NCBI RefSeq assembly: GCF_002257665.1
Contig: NZ_MQWB01000001.1
Span: 3,855,119 to 3,919,118 of the forward strand
Reading direction: 5' to 3'
From: Rubricoccus marinus
GTDB taxonomy: Bacteria; Bacteroidota; Rhodothermia; Rhodothermales; Rubricoccaceae
Length of the DNA: 64,000 nt
Of this stretch, positions 8,621 to 17,312 are shown in pieces. How positions within the stretch are numbered: the first letter of the stretch is position 1; the number at the start of each line of letters is the position of its first letter. Below the pieces are notes generated by a model. It did not search any database. It had not been told where the DNA came from and saw only the letters and a list, made by a program, of their open reading frames with translations. Both the position numbers and the translations under genes were made by a program.

Positions 8621-9439
8621 GTGCGCCTTTTCGTCTTCGCCCTCGTTTTCGCGGCCATCCCCGGCTGCACCTGCAACCCCAACAGCGTCAACCGCGGCGA
8701 CCTCAACCTCGTCTCGCTGGACGACGAGTGGGAACTGGGCCGCCAACTCGCCGCCGAGGTCGACGCGCAGGTGGCGCCTCTGGCGGACGCCGAGGTAGAG
8801 GCGTACGCCGACGCGATGGGCGCCAGCCTCGTGGCTGAGACCGAGCTGTCCGACCGCGCGTGGACGTTTACGGTGATCGAGGACCCGGCGGTCAACGCGT
8901 TCGCGCTCCCGGGAGGGCACGTGTACATCCACAGCGGCCTTGTCGCGGCGGCGGAAAGCGAGGCGGAACTGGCGAGCGTGGTCGCGCACGAGGTGGCGCA
9001 CGTGGTGGCGCGGCACAGCACGGAGCGGATGGTGAAGGCGCAGGGACTGAGCGTCGTCGCGGGGCTCGTGCTGGGCGACGATCCCGGCATGATCCGCGAG
9101 ATCGTCGCCGAACTCATCGGGCAGGGTGTGCTGGCCCGGTTTTCGCGCACGGACGAGACCGAAGCCGACGCGCTCGGCCTCCGCTTTATGGCCGAGGCGG
9201 ACTACGACCCCGACGGCATGGCGGCCATGTTCGAGACGCTGCTCGCGCTGCGCCAGAGGCAGCCGGTGCTGTTCGAGCGCTGGTTCGGTACGCACCCGCT
9301 GAGCGAGGACCGCGTCGAAGCGGCTCGCGCTGGCGCGGCCGAGTGGGACGGCTCGGGCTGGGGCGGCGACCCGGCGCGCTTCGAGGCCGCCCGCCGGCGC
9401 GTGCTCGCGCGGACCCCAGCAGCGCCTCTGGCGATGTAG
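8621..9439 (+). CDS. M48 family zinc metalloprotease lipoprotein, 272 aa
   Basis: Periplasmic protease of the Ste24/BepA-like M48 type. It starts with GTG. The signal MRLFVFALVFAAIPGCTCN contains a lipobox (AIPGC) with Cys16. The catalytic motif HEVAH (in SVVAHEVAHVVARHS) is near residue 124, and the third zinc ligand is the Glu in DETEADALGLRFM near 183. It is shorter than BepA and lacks TPR repeats. The family is linked to outer-membrane protein quality control, which fits the beta-barrel genes nearby. The last codons are written in the iterated motif, whose partner lies just after the stop. Confidence 0.88.
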   Translation: MRLFVFALVFAAIPGCTCNPNSVNRGDLNLVSLDDEWELGRQLAAEVDAQVAPLADAEVEAYADAMGASLVAETELSDRAWTFTVIEDPAVNAFALPGGHVYIHSGLVAAAESEAELASVVAHEVAHVVARHSTERMVKAQGLSVVAGLVLGDDPGMIREIVAELIGQGVLARFSRTDETEADALGLRFMAEADYDPDGMAAMFETLLALRQRQPVLFERWFGTHPLSEDRVEAARAGAAEWDGSGWGGDPARFEAARRRVLARTPAAPLAM

Positions 9440-9466
9440 GCGTGCGCCAGAGGCCGGGCGTTTTTT
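9424..9466 (+). terminator. Motif-built terminator overlapping the stop codon
   Basis: GCCTCTGGCG (9424-9433) lies inside the last codons of the protease gene and its exact complement CGCCAGAGGC (9445-9454) lies just after the TAG. A run of six T follows at 9461-9466. A paired-motif hairpin plus U-tract is a convincing intrinsic terminator, and it shows one use for the repeated 10-mer. Confidence 0.7.
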
Positions 9467-9475
9467 GCCCCCGCC

Positions 9476-9507
9476 TTGCTTCTGCGCGCGCCGCTCTCTA
9501 CTCTTCG
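9476..9507 (+). promoter_or_regulatory. Candidate promoter of the asn leader
   Basis: TTGCTT at 9476-9481 and TACTCTTCG at 9499-9507, with 23 bp between the starts of the two elements. The second box resembles the Bacteroidota -7 element TAnnTTTG. It sits about 25 bp before the leader peptide start. Confidence 0.35.
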
Positions 9508-9529
9508 GGCGACTCCTTCCGCTCACGCC

Positions 9530-9607
9530 GTGACGCGCTTCACCTTCAACGCCAATCCCAATCCGGTCTCCGAGAGGAGTCGCGGGAGGTGGCGTGTAGA
9601 GGTCTAG
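9530..9607 (+). CDS. Putative asparagine leader peptide, 25 aa
   Basis: A GTG-started ORF beginning MTRFTFNANPNPV and ending at TAG 9605-9607. Three Asn codons fall within five residues (positions 7, 9 and 11). It precedes asnB and is followed at once by an intrinsic terminator. The Asn-codon segment ACGCCA (9549-9554) can pair with TGGCGT (9590-9595). The region around 9586-9594 can instead pair, imperfectly, with the left arm of the terminator. This is the layout of a classical amino-acid attenuator: ribosome stalling at uncharged tRNA-Asn would free the antiterminator. Function is inferred from layout only. Confidence 0.7.
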   Translation: MTRFTFNANPNPVSERSRGRWRVEV

Positions 9608-9630
9608 CAGACCCGAGTCCCCCATTCCCA

Positions 9631-9665
9631 AGCGGCCCCTCCACTTCCGGAGGGGCCGCTTTTTT
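9631..9665 (+). terminator. Attenuator terminator upstream of asnB
   Basis: A perfect 12-bp stem (AGCGGCCCCTCC at 9631-9642 with its complement at 9649-9660), a 6-nt loop and a T-run through 9665. It lies between the leader peptide and the asnB start, so it would abort asnB transcription unless an alternative pairing forms. Confidence 0.85.
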
Positions 9666-9697
9666 GTGCCCCGGCTTTCCGCCCGCCCCCGTTTGTC

Positions 9698-11362
9698 ATG
9701 TGCTCCATCCTCGGAATCCTCGACCTCCAGACGGACCCCGCCGATGCGCGGTCCACCGCCGTCCGCCTCTCCGGCCTCCAGCGCCACCGCGGCCCAGACT
9801 GGTCCGGCGTCTACGCGTCGGACACCGCCGTGCTCGCGCACGAGCGCCTCGCGATCGTCGACGTGATGGGCGGCGCGCAGCCGCTCCTCAACCCCGAGAA
9901 GACGCACGCGCTCGCCGTCAACGGCGAGATCTACAACCACCGCCTCTTGCGCCAGAGGCTGGAGCAGCCGTTCGCGTTCCAGACCGACTCGGACTGCGAG
10001 GTCATCCTCGCGCTCTACCGCGACCACGGCGCGGATTTCCTGGACGACCTGGTGGGCATCTTCGCGTTCGTGCTCGTCGACGAGACGCGCGGCCGCTACC
10101 TCATCGCGCGCGACCCGATGGGCGTGATGCCGCTCTACACCGGGCGCGACGCGGGAGGCACGCTCTACGTGGCCAGCGAGATGAAGGCGCTCGTGCCGGT
10201 CTGCGAGACCATCGAGACATTCCCGCCGGGGCACGTGTGGGACAGCGAGGTCGGCGAGCCGGTGCGGTACTATTCGCGCGATTGGATGGGCTACGACGCC
10301 GTCGCGGACAACTCCGCCGAGCCTCTGGCGGTGCGCGAGGCGCTGGAGGCCGCCGTCAAGCGCCAACTCATGACCGACGTGCCGTATGGCGTGCTCCTCT
10401 CGGGTGGGTTGGACTCGTCCATCATCGCCGCCACGGCCAAACGCTTCGCCGACCGGCGCATCGAGGCCGACGGTGCGCAAGAGGCCTGGTGGCCGCACCT
10501 CCACTCGTTCGCGATTGGCTTGGAGGGCAGCCCGGATCTGGAGGCGGCGCAGAAGGTGGCCGACCACATCGGGACCGAGCACCACGCCTTCCACTTCACC
10601 GTGCAGGAGGGCCTCGACGCGCTTTCGGACGTGGTGCGGCACCTCGAAACGTTTGACGTGACGACGATCCGCGCCGCCACACCGATGTACCTCATGGCGC
10701 GCCGCATCCGCGCGATGGGCATCAAGATGGTCCTCTCCGGCGAGGGCGCCGACGAGATCTTCGGTGGCTACCTCTACTTCCACAAAGCACCGGACGCGCG
10801 GGCCTTCCACGAGGAGACCGTCCGCAAGCTGGACCGCCTACACCTCTTCGACTGCCTCCGCGCCAACAAGGCGATGGCCGCATGGGGCATCGAAGCCCGC
10901 GTGCCGTTCCTGGATCAGGAGTTCCTCGACGTGGCCATGCGTGTGGCGCCAGAGGCCAAACGCCCGCACAGCGGTCGGATGGAAAAGCACCTCTTGCGCG
11001 AGGCGTTCGAGAGCGCACTTCCTGCGTCGGTCGCGTGGCGTCAGAAGGAGCAGTTCTCCGACGGCGTCGGCTACGCGTGGATCGACAGCCTCCGCGCCCA
11101 CGCCGACGCGCAGGTCTCCGACGCGGACTTCGCGGCCTCTGGCGAGCGCTTCCCCATCCACACGCCGGATACCAAGGAGGGCTACTTCTACCGCACGCTG
11201 TTCGAGTCCCACTTCCCGCTCGACACCTGCGCGCTCACCGTGCCCAGCGGAAAGTCGGTCGCGTGCAGCACGCCAGAGGCCCTTGCGTGGGACGCCTCGT
11301 TCGCGGACTCGGCAGACCCCTCGGGCCGCGCCGTAGCCGGGGTGCACGCCCAGGCGTACTGA
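9698..11362 (+). CDS. asnB: Asparagine synthase (glutamine-hydrolysing), AsnB
   Basis: Makes asparagine from aspartate, glutamine and ATP in the cytoplasm; 554 aa, the length of E. coli AsnB. The protein begins MCSILGI, with Cys2 the N-terminal amidotransferase nucleophile of the GATase II domain (about residues 1-195). The synthetase domain carries the PPi-loop LLSGGLDSS near residue 233 and a second catalytic stretch, LSGEGADEIFGGYLYF, near 347. The ATG at 9698 is fixed by Cys2. The leader ORF and terminator just upstream suggest control by asparaginyl-tRNA charging. The iterated motif appears in several surface-loop positions. Confidence 0.97.
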   Translation: MCSILGILDLQTDPADARSTAVRLSGLQRHRGPDWSGVYASDTAVLAHERLAIVDVMGGAQPLLNPEKTHALAVNGEIYNHRLLRQRLEQPFAFQTDSDCEVILALYRDHGADFLDDLVGIFAFVLVDETRGRYLIARDPMGVMPLYTGRDAGGTLYVASEMKALVPVCETIETFPPGHVWDSEVGEPVRYYSRDWMGYDAVADNSAEPLAVREALEAAVKRQLMTDVPYGVLLSGGLDSSIIAATAKRFADRRIEADGAQEAWWPHLHSFAIGLEGSPDLEAAQKVADHIGTEHHAFHFTVQEGLDALSDVVRHLETFDVTTIRAATPMYLMARRIRAMGIKMVLSGEGADEIFGGYLYFHKAPDARAFHEETVRKLDRLHLFDCLRANKAMAAWGIEARVPFLDQEFLDVAMRVAPEAKRPHSGRMEKHLLREAFESALPASVAWRQKEQFSDGVGYAWIDSLRAHADAQVSDADFAASGERFPIHTPDTKEGYFYRTLFESHFPLDTCALTVPSGKSVACSTPEALAWDASFADSADPSGRAVAGVHAQAY

Positions 11363-11430
11363 GGCCTCTGGCGCGGCTCTGCGGTCGGCTGCAACTACCC
11401 CCGCTTCGCTCGCCCTACGGTCGCGAAGCT

Positions 11431-11550
11431 GTCCCCCTCAACGAGGGGGACAATTCAGATTGGTACTTCGCTCAGCGCTCGGAGTGGATTGTCCCCCTTG
11501 GCAAGGGGGACAGGTCGGCCGCCGTGCAGGCGCGCCGACCGGGGGGTGAT
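11431..11550. repeat. GTCCCCCTT/AAGGGGGAC element, copy E
   Basis: Contains the hairpins GTCCCCCTC-AAC-GAGGGGGAC (11431-11451) and GTCCCCCTT-GGC-AAGGGGGAC (11491-11511). A third inverted repeat, GGTCGGC...GCCGACC, and a GGGGGGTGAT tail follow. Its right half matches copy F at 13799-13854 in the same orientation on the other side of acs. Confidence 0.7.
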
Positions 11551-11566
11551 CTATGCCTCACAAACC

Positions 11567-11584
11567 GCCTCTGGCGCCAGAGGC
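11567..11584. repeat. 18-bp palindrome GCCTCTGGCGCCAGAGGC
   Basis: Perfect copy between repeat element E and the stop of the minus-strand acs gene. Confidence 0.9.
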
Positions 11585-11618
11585 GAGCGCGACGCAGCTT
11601 TACCCAGTACCCAGTACC

Positions 11619-13637
11619 TCAGCCCATGTAGTCGCCGTCGTCCACCTCGGGGCGGTTGCGGCGGCCGGTGATGAGCTTGTCGACGACCTCCGCGTCCGCG
11701 AGCGTGGACGTGTCGCCGAGCGCGTCGTGCTCGTTGGTGGCAATCTTGCGGAGGATGCGGCGCATGATTTTGCCTGAGCGCGTCTTGGGCAGGCCCGCAA
11801 TCGCGAACTGGAGAAACTCCGGCGTCGCGATGGGGCCGATAACGGTGCGGACGTGCTGGCGAAGCTCGGCGCGGAGGTCCTCGTTGGGCGTGTAGCCCTC
11901 GCCGAGCGAGACGTAGGCGTAGATGCTCTGCCCCTTGATGTCGTGCGGAATGCCGACGACCGCGGCCTCCGCGACGGCCTCGTGCAAAACGAGCGCGCTC
12001 TCGACCTCGGCCGTGCCCATGCGGTGACCAGAGACGTTGATCACGTCGTCCACGCGGCCCGTAATCCAGTAGTAGCCGTCCTCGTCGCGCCGGCACCCGT
12101 CGCCGGTGAAGTACTTGCCCTCGTAGGCGGTGAAGTAGGTGTTGACGAAGCGCTCGTGGTTGCCGTAGACCGTCCGCGCCTGACTGGGCCAGGAGTCCGC
12201 GATGACCAGAATGCCCTCGGTCGGGCCGTCGAGGACCTCGCCAGAGGCCGCTTCCAAGACCTGGGGCTGGATGCCGAAAAACGGGAGCGTCGCGCTGCCC
12301 GGCTTCTGCGGGACCGCGCCGGGGAGCGGCGTGAGCATGATGCCGCCGGTCTCGGTCTGCCACCACGTGTCTACGATGGGGCAGCGCCCGTCGCCGACGG
12401 TTTCGTGGTACCAGCGCCACGCCTCCGGGTTGATGGGCTCGCCGACCGTCCCGAGAAGGCGGAGGCTCGCGCGAGAGGCCCGCGTGACGAGCGCGTCGCC
12501 CTGCGCCATGAGCGCGCGGATGGCCGTCGGCGCGGTGTAGAAGATGGTGACGCCGTGCTTGTCGACGACGTCCCAGAAGCGCCCGGCGTCGGGGAAGGTG
12601 GGGATGCCCTCGAAGAAGACCTGCGTGCAGCCGTTGATAAGCGGGCCGAACACGATGTAGCTGTGGCCGGTGATCCAGCCCACGTCGGCGGTGCACCAGA
12701 AGACGTCGTCCTCGTGGAGGTCGAAGACGTATTCGTGTGTCATCGACGTGTAGACGCAGTAGCCGCCCGTCGTGTGGACGACGCCCTTGGGCGTGCCGGT
12801 GCTGCCACTCGTGTAGAGGATGAACAGTGGGTCCTCGGCGTCCATGTGCGCGCACGGGCAGCCGCCAGAGGCCTCGGTGGTCTGTGCCTCTGGCGTGGCG
12901 TCGTGGAGCCACACGTCGCGGCTCTCGTGCCACTGGATGTTGCCGCCGGTGTTTTTCACCACGAGGACGTGGCGGACGGTCGGCCCGTCGGCGTCGGTCT
13001 TTTGCAGCGCGGCGTCCACGTTGGCCTTGAGCGCAATGGTCTTGCCGCCGCGGCGCCCCTGATCGGCCGTGATGACGAAGTCCGAGTCCGCGTCGCGAAT
13101 GCGACCCGCGATGGCCTCTGGCGAGAAGCCGCCGAAGATGACCGAGAAGACCGCCCCGATGCGCGCACACGCGAGCATGGCGTAGGCCGCCTCCGGGATC
13201 ATCGGCATGTAGATGGTGACGCGGTCGCCCTTTTTGACGCCGTGGTTCGTGAGAACGCAGGCCATCGTCTTGGTCTCGCGTAGCGCCTCGGCGTACGAGA
13301 TGTGGCGGGCCTCTTGCGTGTTCGGGTCGTCGGGCTCGAAGATGAACGCCGTCTTGTCGCCCTTCCCGGCGTCCACGTGGCGGTCGAGCGCGTTGTAGCA
13401 CGCGTTCGTCTTGCCGCCGGTGTACCAGCGGATGTGCACGTCGTCACTCGCGTAGCTCACGTCCTTGACGGTCGTGAACGGCTCAAACCAGTCGATGCGC
13501 TCGGCCTGCTCGCGCCAGAAGCCCTCGTTGTCCTCTACGGAGCGGGCGTACATCTCCTCGTACTCGGCCATGCTGCCGATGTGGGCGCGGGCGGCGAACT
13601 CTTGGGACGGCGGGTAGATGTCGGGGGCGTCGGACAC
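11619..13637 (-). CDS. acs: Acetyl-CoA synthetase
   Basis: AMP-forming ligase turning acetate, ATP and CoA into acetyl-CoA. I chose the GTG at 13637 ([10 protein letters not shown]...), giving 672 aa, close to the family's ~650. The longer ATG start at 13766 would add residues translated from repeat sequence. The adenylation P-loop [14 protein letters not shown] is near residue 275, WWQTETGG is near 425, and the C-terminal [10 protein letters not shown] contains the catalytic Lys that is acetylated in homologs. It lies in the same direction as the DUF779 and aldehyde dehydrogenase genes, consistent with acetaldehyde to acetate to acetyl-CoA. Confidence 0.96.
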   Translation of the reverse strand: MSDAPDIYPPSQEFAARAHIGSMAEYEEMYARSVEDNEGFWREQAERIDWFEPFTTVKDVSYASDDVHIRWYTGGKTNACYNALDRHVDAGKGDKTAFIFEPDDPNTQEARHISYAEALRETKTMACVLTNHGVKKGDRVTIYMPMIPEAAYAMLACARIGAVFSVIFGGFSPEAIAGRIRDADSDFVITADQGRRGGKTIALKANVDAALQKTDADGPTVRHVLVVKNTGGNIQWHESRDVWLHDATPEAQTTEASGGCPCAHMDAEDPLFILYTSGSTGTPKGVVHTTGGYCVYTSMTHEYVFDLHEDDVFWCTADVGWITGHSYIVFGPLINGCTQVFFEGIPTFPDAGRFWDVVDKHGVTIFYTAPTAIRALMAQGDALVTRASRASLRLLGTVGEPINPEAWRWYHETVGDGRCPIVDTWWQTETGGIMLTPLPGAVPQKPGSATLPFFGIQPQVLEAASGEVLDGPTEGILVIADSWPSQARTVYGNHERFVNTYFTAYEGKYFTGDGCRRDEDGYYWITGRVDDVINVSGHRMGTAEVESALVLHEAVAEAAVVGIPHDIKGQSIYAYVSLGEGYTPNEDLRAELRQHVRTVIGPIATPEFLQFAIAGLPKTRSGKIMRRILRKIATNEHDALGDTSTLADAEVVDKLITGRRNRPEVDDGDYMG

Positions 13638-13681
13638 GGAGCGGGGAGGTGTGAGGGAACGTGGAGGATAAAAGAAGGGCG

Positions 13682-13699
13682 GCCTCTGGCGCCAGAGGC
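13682..13699. repeat. 18-bp palindrome GCCTCTGGCGCCAGAGGC
   Basis: Perfect copy 45 bp upstream of the acs start, in the acs leader region. On the transcript it could form a hairpin close to the start codon. Confidence 0.9.
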
Positions 13700-13798
13700 G
13701 TGTGGTGGGGCGGCTTGTTGGGGACGGTGCTCGGCTGGCCTCCTCTGATTCGGGGGCGCAATTCACTCCGCGCGCTGCCTGAAGGATCAGATCTGAAT

Positions 13799-13854
13799 GG
13801 TCCCCTTAATGAGGGGGACAGGTTGACCGACGCCCAGGCGCGCAGACCGGGGTA
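13799..13854. repeat. GTCCCC/GGGGGAC element, copy F
   Basis: GGTCCCCTTAATGAGGGGGAC followed by AGGTTGACCGACGCCCAGG and CGCGCAGACCGGGG. It aligns with the right half of copy E, so acs is flanked by direct copies. Confidence 0.65.
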
Positions 13855-13914
13855 GCCGCGACCAACTTCAATGCTCACCAGAGGCCTCTGGCGGGATCGC
13901 GCCATTCTGACCAA

Positions 13915-13941
13915 GGGCACACCAGCGGTGTGCCCCTACGG
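13915..13941. repeat. GGGCACACC-AGC-GGTGTGCCC hairpin element
   Basis: A perfect 9-bp inverted repeat with a 3-bp loop, followed by CTACGG. A sibling with GGACACACC/GGTGTGTCC and the same CTACGG tail lies at 21818-21845. Confidence 0.7.
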
Positions 13942-13967
13942 ATGCGCGGGCGGTAGCCTACGGTGCC

Positions 13968-14345
13968 CTACGCGTCCACGCGCTCGACGGGCGTGAGTTG
14001 CTCGGCCTCCTCCTCGGTGTAGAGACGGGAGTCGATGAGGAAGCGCAACCCGAGCGGGATCTCGATCGAAAAGCTGGAGCCGCGGCCCGGCTTCACGTCG
14101 ACGGTGAGTTGGGTGTGCTTCCAGTACTCGAACTGGGAGCGCTCCATGTAGAACGGGACGCCGTGGATCTCGCCGAGCTTCACATCCGAGCGGCCGAGGC
14201 GGAAGTCGCCTTCGGCGTAGCACATCGGCGAGGAGCCGTCGCAGCATCCGCCGGACTGGTGGAACATGAGCGGGCCGTGCGTCTCGCGGAGCTGGTCGAT
14301 GACGGCTTCGGCCTCTGGCGTGACGAGGACTCGGGGGGTAGACAT
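13968..14345 (-). CDS. DUF779 family protein, 125 aa
   Basis: Small cytoplasmic protein of unknown biochemical role that is commonly encoded beside aldehyde dehydrogenases. The hallmark HQSGGCCDGSSPMCY (about residues 28-43) has three cysteines that could bind a metal. MERSQFEYWKHTQL follows near 67-80. The start ATG at 14345 gives MSTPRVLVTPEAEAVID. It lies about 165 bp after the aldehyde dehydrogenase stop in the same direction, so the two probably share a transcript. The sequence suggests an accessory role in aldehyde oxidation but does not prove one. Confidence 0.9.
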   Translation of the reverse strand: MSTPRVLVTPEAEAVIDQLRETHGPLMFHQSGGCCDGSSPMCYAEGDFRLGRSDVKLGEIHGVPFYMERSQFEYWKHTQLTVDVKPGRGSSFSIEIPLGLRFLIDSRLYTEEEAEQLTPVERVDA

Positions 14346-14399
14346 AGGAGGATGGGGGGAGTGGGCAGTCGCCAGTGGCAGAGAGGGACGATGAGGACG

Positions 14400-14417
14400 G
14401 CCTCTGGCGCCAGAGGC
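14400..14417. repeat. 18-bp palindrome GCCTCTGGCGCCAGAGGC
   Basis: Perfect copy in the spacer between the aldehyde dehydrogenase and DUF779 genes. Confidence 0.9.
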
Positions 14418-14509
14418 TGGAAAGGCCGCGCGAGCGCATATGGCGAGGGCCAGCGGGGTGTCCGGCTCTCGCCGTTCCCCACTGGCCCCTGCCTACTCGC
14501 TACTGGCTC

Positions 14510-16153
14510 CTAGAAAAAGCCGAGGGCGTCCTTCGAGTACGACACCAGCATGTTCTTGGTCTGCTGGTAGTGCGAGAGCATCATCTTGTGGTTCTCGCGC
14601 CCGATGCCGGACTTCTTGTAGCCACCGAACGCGGCGTGCGCCGGGTAGAGGTGGTAGCAGTTGACCCACACGCGGCCGCTCTCGATGGCGCGCGGCACTT
14701 GGTAGAGCTGGTGCGCGTCGCGCGTCCAGACGCCGGCACCCAGGCCGTAAAGAGTCTCGTTCGCGATCTCGATGGCCTCGGCCTCGTCCTTGAACGTGGT
14801 GACACTCACGACCGGCCCAAAAATCTCTTCCTGGAAGACGCGCATCGAGTTGTCGCCTTTGAAGATGGTCGGCTGGATGTAGAAGCCGCCGTCCGGGACG
14901 CCCGCGTAGCCGTCGCCAGAGGCGGAGCCTGCCCCGTCCCCCGAGACGGGGGCGCCGGCGTGGGCCGGGGTCTCGGGCGTGGGCGTGGCCGCGCTGTTGG
15001 GCGCGTTGGTGGAGTCGTTGCCGGCGACGGCCATGACGGGCTCGCCGTTGGACGCGACCGCGCCGCCGGCCAGAACCTCGGCGCCTTCCTCGCGGCCGAT
15101 CTTGATGTACTTCTGGATCTTCTCGTACTGGTCGTTGGACGCCTGCGCGCCGACCATCGTGTCGGAGTCCAGCGGGTTGCCCACCTTGATCTTGTTCACG
15201 CGCTCGACGAGTCGCTCGATGAACTTGTCGGCGATGGACTCCTGAACCAGGATGCGGCTCGGGCAGGTGCAGACCTCGCCCTGGTTGAGCGCGAACATCG
15301 CGGCGCCTTCCAGGCACTTGTCGAAAAAGGCGTCGTCCTCGTCCATGACGGACTCAAAGAACACGTTGGGGCTCTTGCCGCCTAGCTCCAGCGTCATCGG
15401 GATCAGGTTCTCGGACGCGTACTGCATGATGAGGCGGCCGGTCGTGGTCTCGCCGGTAAAGGCGATTTTCTTGATGCCCTCGTGCTGCGCCAGAGGCTTG
15501 CCGGCCTCGGGGCCGAATCCGTGGACCACGTTGAGCACGCCGGCAGGGAGCACGTCCTTGATGAGCTCGATCCACTCCATGATGCTCACCGGCGTCTGCT
15601 CGGCGGGCTTGAGGACCACGCAGTTGCCGGCCGCGAGGGCGGGCGCCAGCTTCCAGGCCGCCATGAGCAGCGGGAAGTTCCACGGGATGATCTGACCCAC
15701 GACGCCGAGCGGCTCGTGCAACTGGATGCTGACCGTCGTCTCGTCTAACTCGCTAATGCCGCCTTCCTGGGCGCGGATGACCGACGCGAAGTAGCGGTAG
15801 TGATCCACGACGAGCGGGAGGTCGGCCGCGAGCGTCTCGCGGATTGGTTTGCCGTTGTCAATCGTGTCCACGAGTGCGAGGTGCTCCAGGTTGTCCTCGG
15901 TGATCTGCGCGATCTTGAGGAGCATGTTGGCGCGCTCGGTGACCGACGTGTGCTTCCACGTCTCGTCGAACGCCTTCTGCGCGGCCTCGACGGCGTTGTC
16001 TACGTCCTTCTCGTTCGACCGGGCGACCTGGCAGAACGTCTTCCCGTCGATGGGGGACGGGTTGTCGAAGTACTGACCGTCCACAGGTTCGGCGTACTCA
16101 CCGCCGATGAAGTTGGGATACCGATCTTTAAAGGGGGGGCGCTCGTACAGCAT
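14510..16153 (-). CDS. NAD-dependent aldehyde dehydrogenase with low-complexity insert
   Basis: Oxidises aldehydes, probably acetaldehyde, to acids. Core motifs are [12 protein letters not shown] (catalytic Glu, about residue 262), [10 protein letters not shown] (about 240) and [11 protein letters not shown] with the catalytic Cys near 298. The protein is 547 aa, roughly 40 longer than close ExaC/AldA-type enzymes (about 505). The excess is one block at about residues 365-415, rich in A, S, G, P and T, just before [23 protein letters not shown] copy lies inside it. Neighbours are a DUF779 protein downstream, a divergent AraC regulator and acs, which together form an acetaldehyde-to-acetyl-CoA module. 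Confidence 0.94.
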   Translation of the reverse strand: MLYERPPFKDRYPNFIGGEYAEPVDGQYFDNPSPIDGKTFCQVARSNEKDVDNAVEAAQKAFDETWKHTSVTERANMLLKIAQITEDNLEHLALVDTIDNGKPIRETLAADLPLVVDHYRYFASVIRAQEGGISELDETTVSIQLHEPLGVVGQIIPWNFPLLMAAWKLAPALAAGNCVVLKPAEQTPVSIMEWIELIKDVLPAGVLNVVHGFGPEAGKPLAQHEGIKKIAFTGETTTGRLIMQYASENLIPMTLELGGKSPNVFFESVMDEDDAFFDKCLEGAAMFALNQGEVCTCPSRILVQESIADKFIERLVERVNKIKVGNPLDSDTMVGAQASNDQYEKIQKYIKIGREEGAEVLAGGAVASNGEPVMAVAGNDSTNAPNSAATPTPETPAHAGAPVSGDGAGSASGDGYAGVPDGGFYIQPTIFKGDNSMRVFQEEIFGPVVSVTTFKDEAEAIEIANETLYGLGAGVWTRDAHQLYQVPRAIESGRVWVNCYHLYPAHAAFGGYKKSGIGRENHKMMLSHYQQTKNMLVSYSKDALGFF

Positions 16154-16297
16154 GGCGGAGAGGAGGAAAGGGAGGAACAGGGGACCGTTGCGCCCGGCGG
16201 ACGTTGGTCTTTACTTGTCCTTCTAATTTCGGGAGCGCTTCCGGGGACTTCTATCTGGCGCCTCTCGATAAATCGCGGGATACTATCACACCCTCCC
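16154..16297. promoter_or_regulatory. Divergent promoter region, aldehyde dehydrogenase / AraC regulator
   Basis: 144 bp between divergent starts, notably more A+T-rich than its surroundings (for example TTTACTTGTCCTTCTAATTTCG and TCGATAAATCGCGGGATACT) and free of the iterated motif. The likely place for both promoters and for AraC-type operator half-sites. No clear operator repeat was identified. Confidence 0.5.
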
Positions 16298-17230
16298 ATG
16301 GAGCTCAGATCGTTCACGGACCACCTCGCGCGGATCGCGCAAGAGGCCCCCGCACAGGATCTCGTCGAGAACAAGGTGACGTTCGGCGCCGAGGGCGCCG
16401 CCTTCTCCGTGTACGACACCGTGCGGCCCGCCGAGCGCGTGCCTCTGGCGGCCGACAACCCGCTCTACTGCGGCATGGTGACGGGCAAAAAGGTGGTGCA
16501 CACCGCCAGAGGCGCGGCGATTCCGTTTTTGCCGCTGGAATCCCTCGTGGTCCCGACCGGCCACACCATCGAGATCGACTTCCCGGACGCGAGCGACGCG
16601 GCGCCGACAAAGTGCCTCACGATCGAGATCGACCGGGCGCGCGTTCGGCGCGTGGCGGAGCGGCTCAACGAGGCGGCGCCCCGCGCCGAGGCCTCTGGCG
16701 AGTGGACATACGACGACGACGCCGTGTGCCACTTTATGAACACGCCCGGCATCGAGCACACCGTGCACCAGTTGGTGGGGCTGTTCATGGAGGACGCGCC
16801 GGACAAAGACCTCTTGATCGACCTGGGAGTGCAGGAACTGGTGGTGCGGATGCTCCGGGTTGAGGCGCGCAAGCTGCTCTTGGAGGAGAGCGTTCTTCGC
16901 GCGTCGCGCCACGGCCTGGCGGCGGCGGCGGAGATGGCGAAGCGGCGCTTGCACGAGCCGCTGCGGGTTTCGGACTTGGCCGAGGCGGCGTGCATGAGCG
17001 AGCCGTCGTTCTATCGCGCCTTCCGCAACGAGTTCGGAATTACGCCGGTGGCCTACCTCACGCGGCTGCGCGTGGACCGGGCGCAGCGGCTACTGGCGAA
17101 CCCCGCGCGGAGCGTGACGGACGTGGCGGCGGCGGTCGGGTTCAACTCCGTCAGCCACTTTATCCGCGTCTACCGCGAGCACGTGGGCGAGACGCCCAAG
17201 CAAGACCAGCTCGCCCGCGCGGCGGCGTAG
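16298..17230 (+). CDS. AraC family transcriptional regulator, 310 aa
   Basis: DNA-binding regulator. The start ATG at 16298 is at MELRSFTDHL; the frame is open upstream, but that region belongs to the divergent promoter. An N-terminal AraC_N-type ligand-binding domain covers about residues 10-190. The C-terminal double helix-turn-helix spans about 205-305 and includes RVSDLAEAACMSEPSFYRAFRNEFG and SVTDVAAAVGFNSVSHFIRVYREHVG. Its divergent position makes the aldehyde dehydrogenase/DUF779 operon its likely target, probably as an aldehyde- or alcohol-responsive activator. The stop TAG runs into CGCCAGAGGC. Confidence 0.92.
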   Translation: MELRSFTDHLARIAQEAPAQDLVENKVTFGAEGAAFSVYDTVRPAERVPLAADNPLYCGMVTGKKVVHTARGAAIPFLPLESLVVPTGHTIEIDFPDASDAAPTKCLTIEIDRARVRRVAERLNEAAPRAEASGEWTYDDDAVCHFMNTPGIEHTVHQLVGLFMEDAPDKDLLIDLGVQELVVRMLRVEARKLLLEESVLRASRHGLAAAAEMAKRRLHEPLRVSDLAEAACMSEPSFYRAFRNEFGITPVAYLTRLRVDRAQRLLANPARSVTDVAAAVGFNSVSHFIRVYREHVGETPKQDQLARAAA

Positions 17231-17312
17231 CGCCAGAGGCATCTGGCGGAAGGCCCATCGTAGACTGGATTCCCTCTCCCGCGCGGTGCAGCCGTACGGA
17301 CGTTCCCCCGGC

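Larger units (their letters stand above)
13638..13967. other. Gene-free spacer with three repeat types
   Basis: About 330 bp between acs and the DUF779 gene. It holds an 18-bp palindrome (13682-13699), element F (13799-13854), a paired motif (13879-13894) and a GGGCACACC...GGTGTGCCC hairpin (13915-13935). I see no gene. Confidence 0.6.

Noticed and set aside
8558-10810. 750-codon minus-strand frame across the M48 protease and asnB
   Set aside because: It crosses two clear plus-strand genes and a terminator; no domain.
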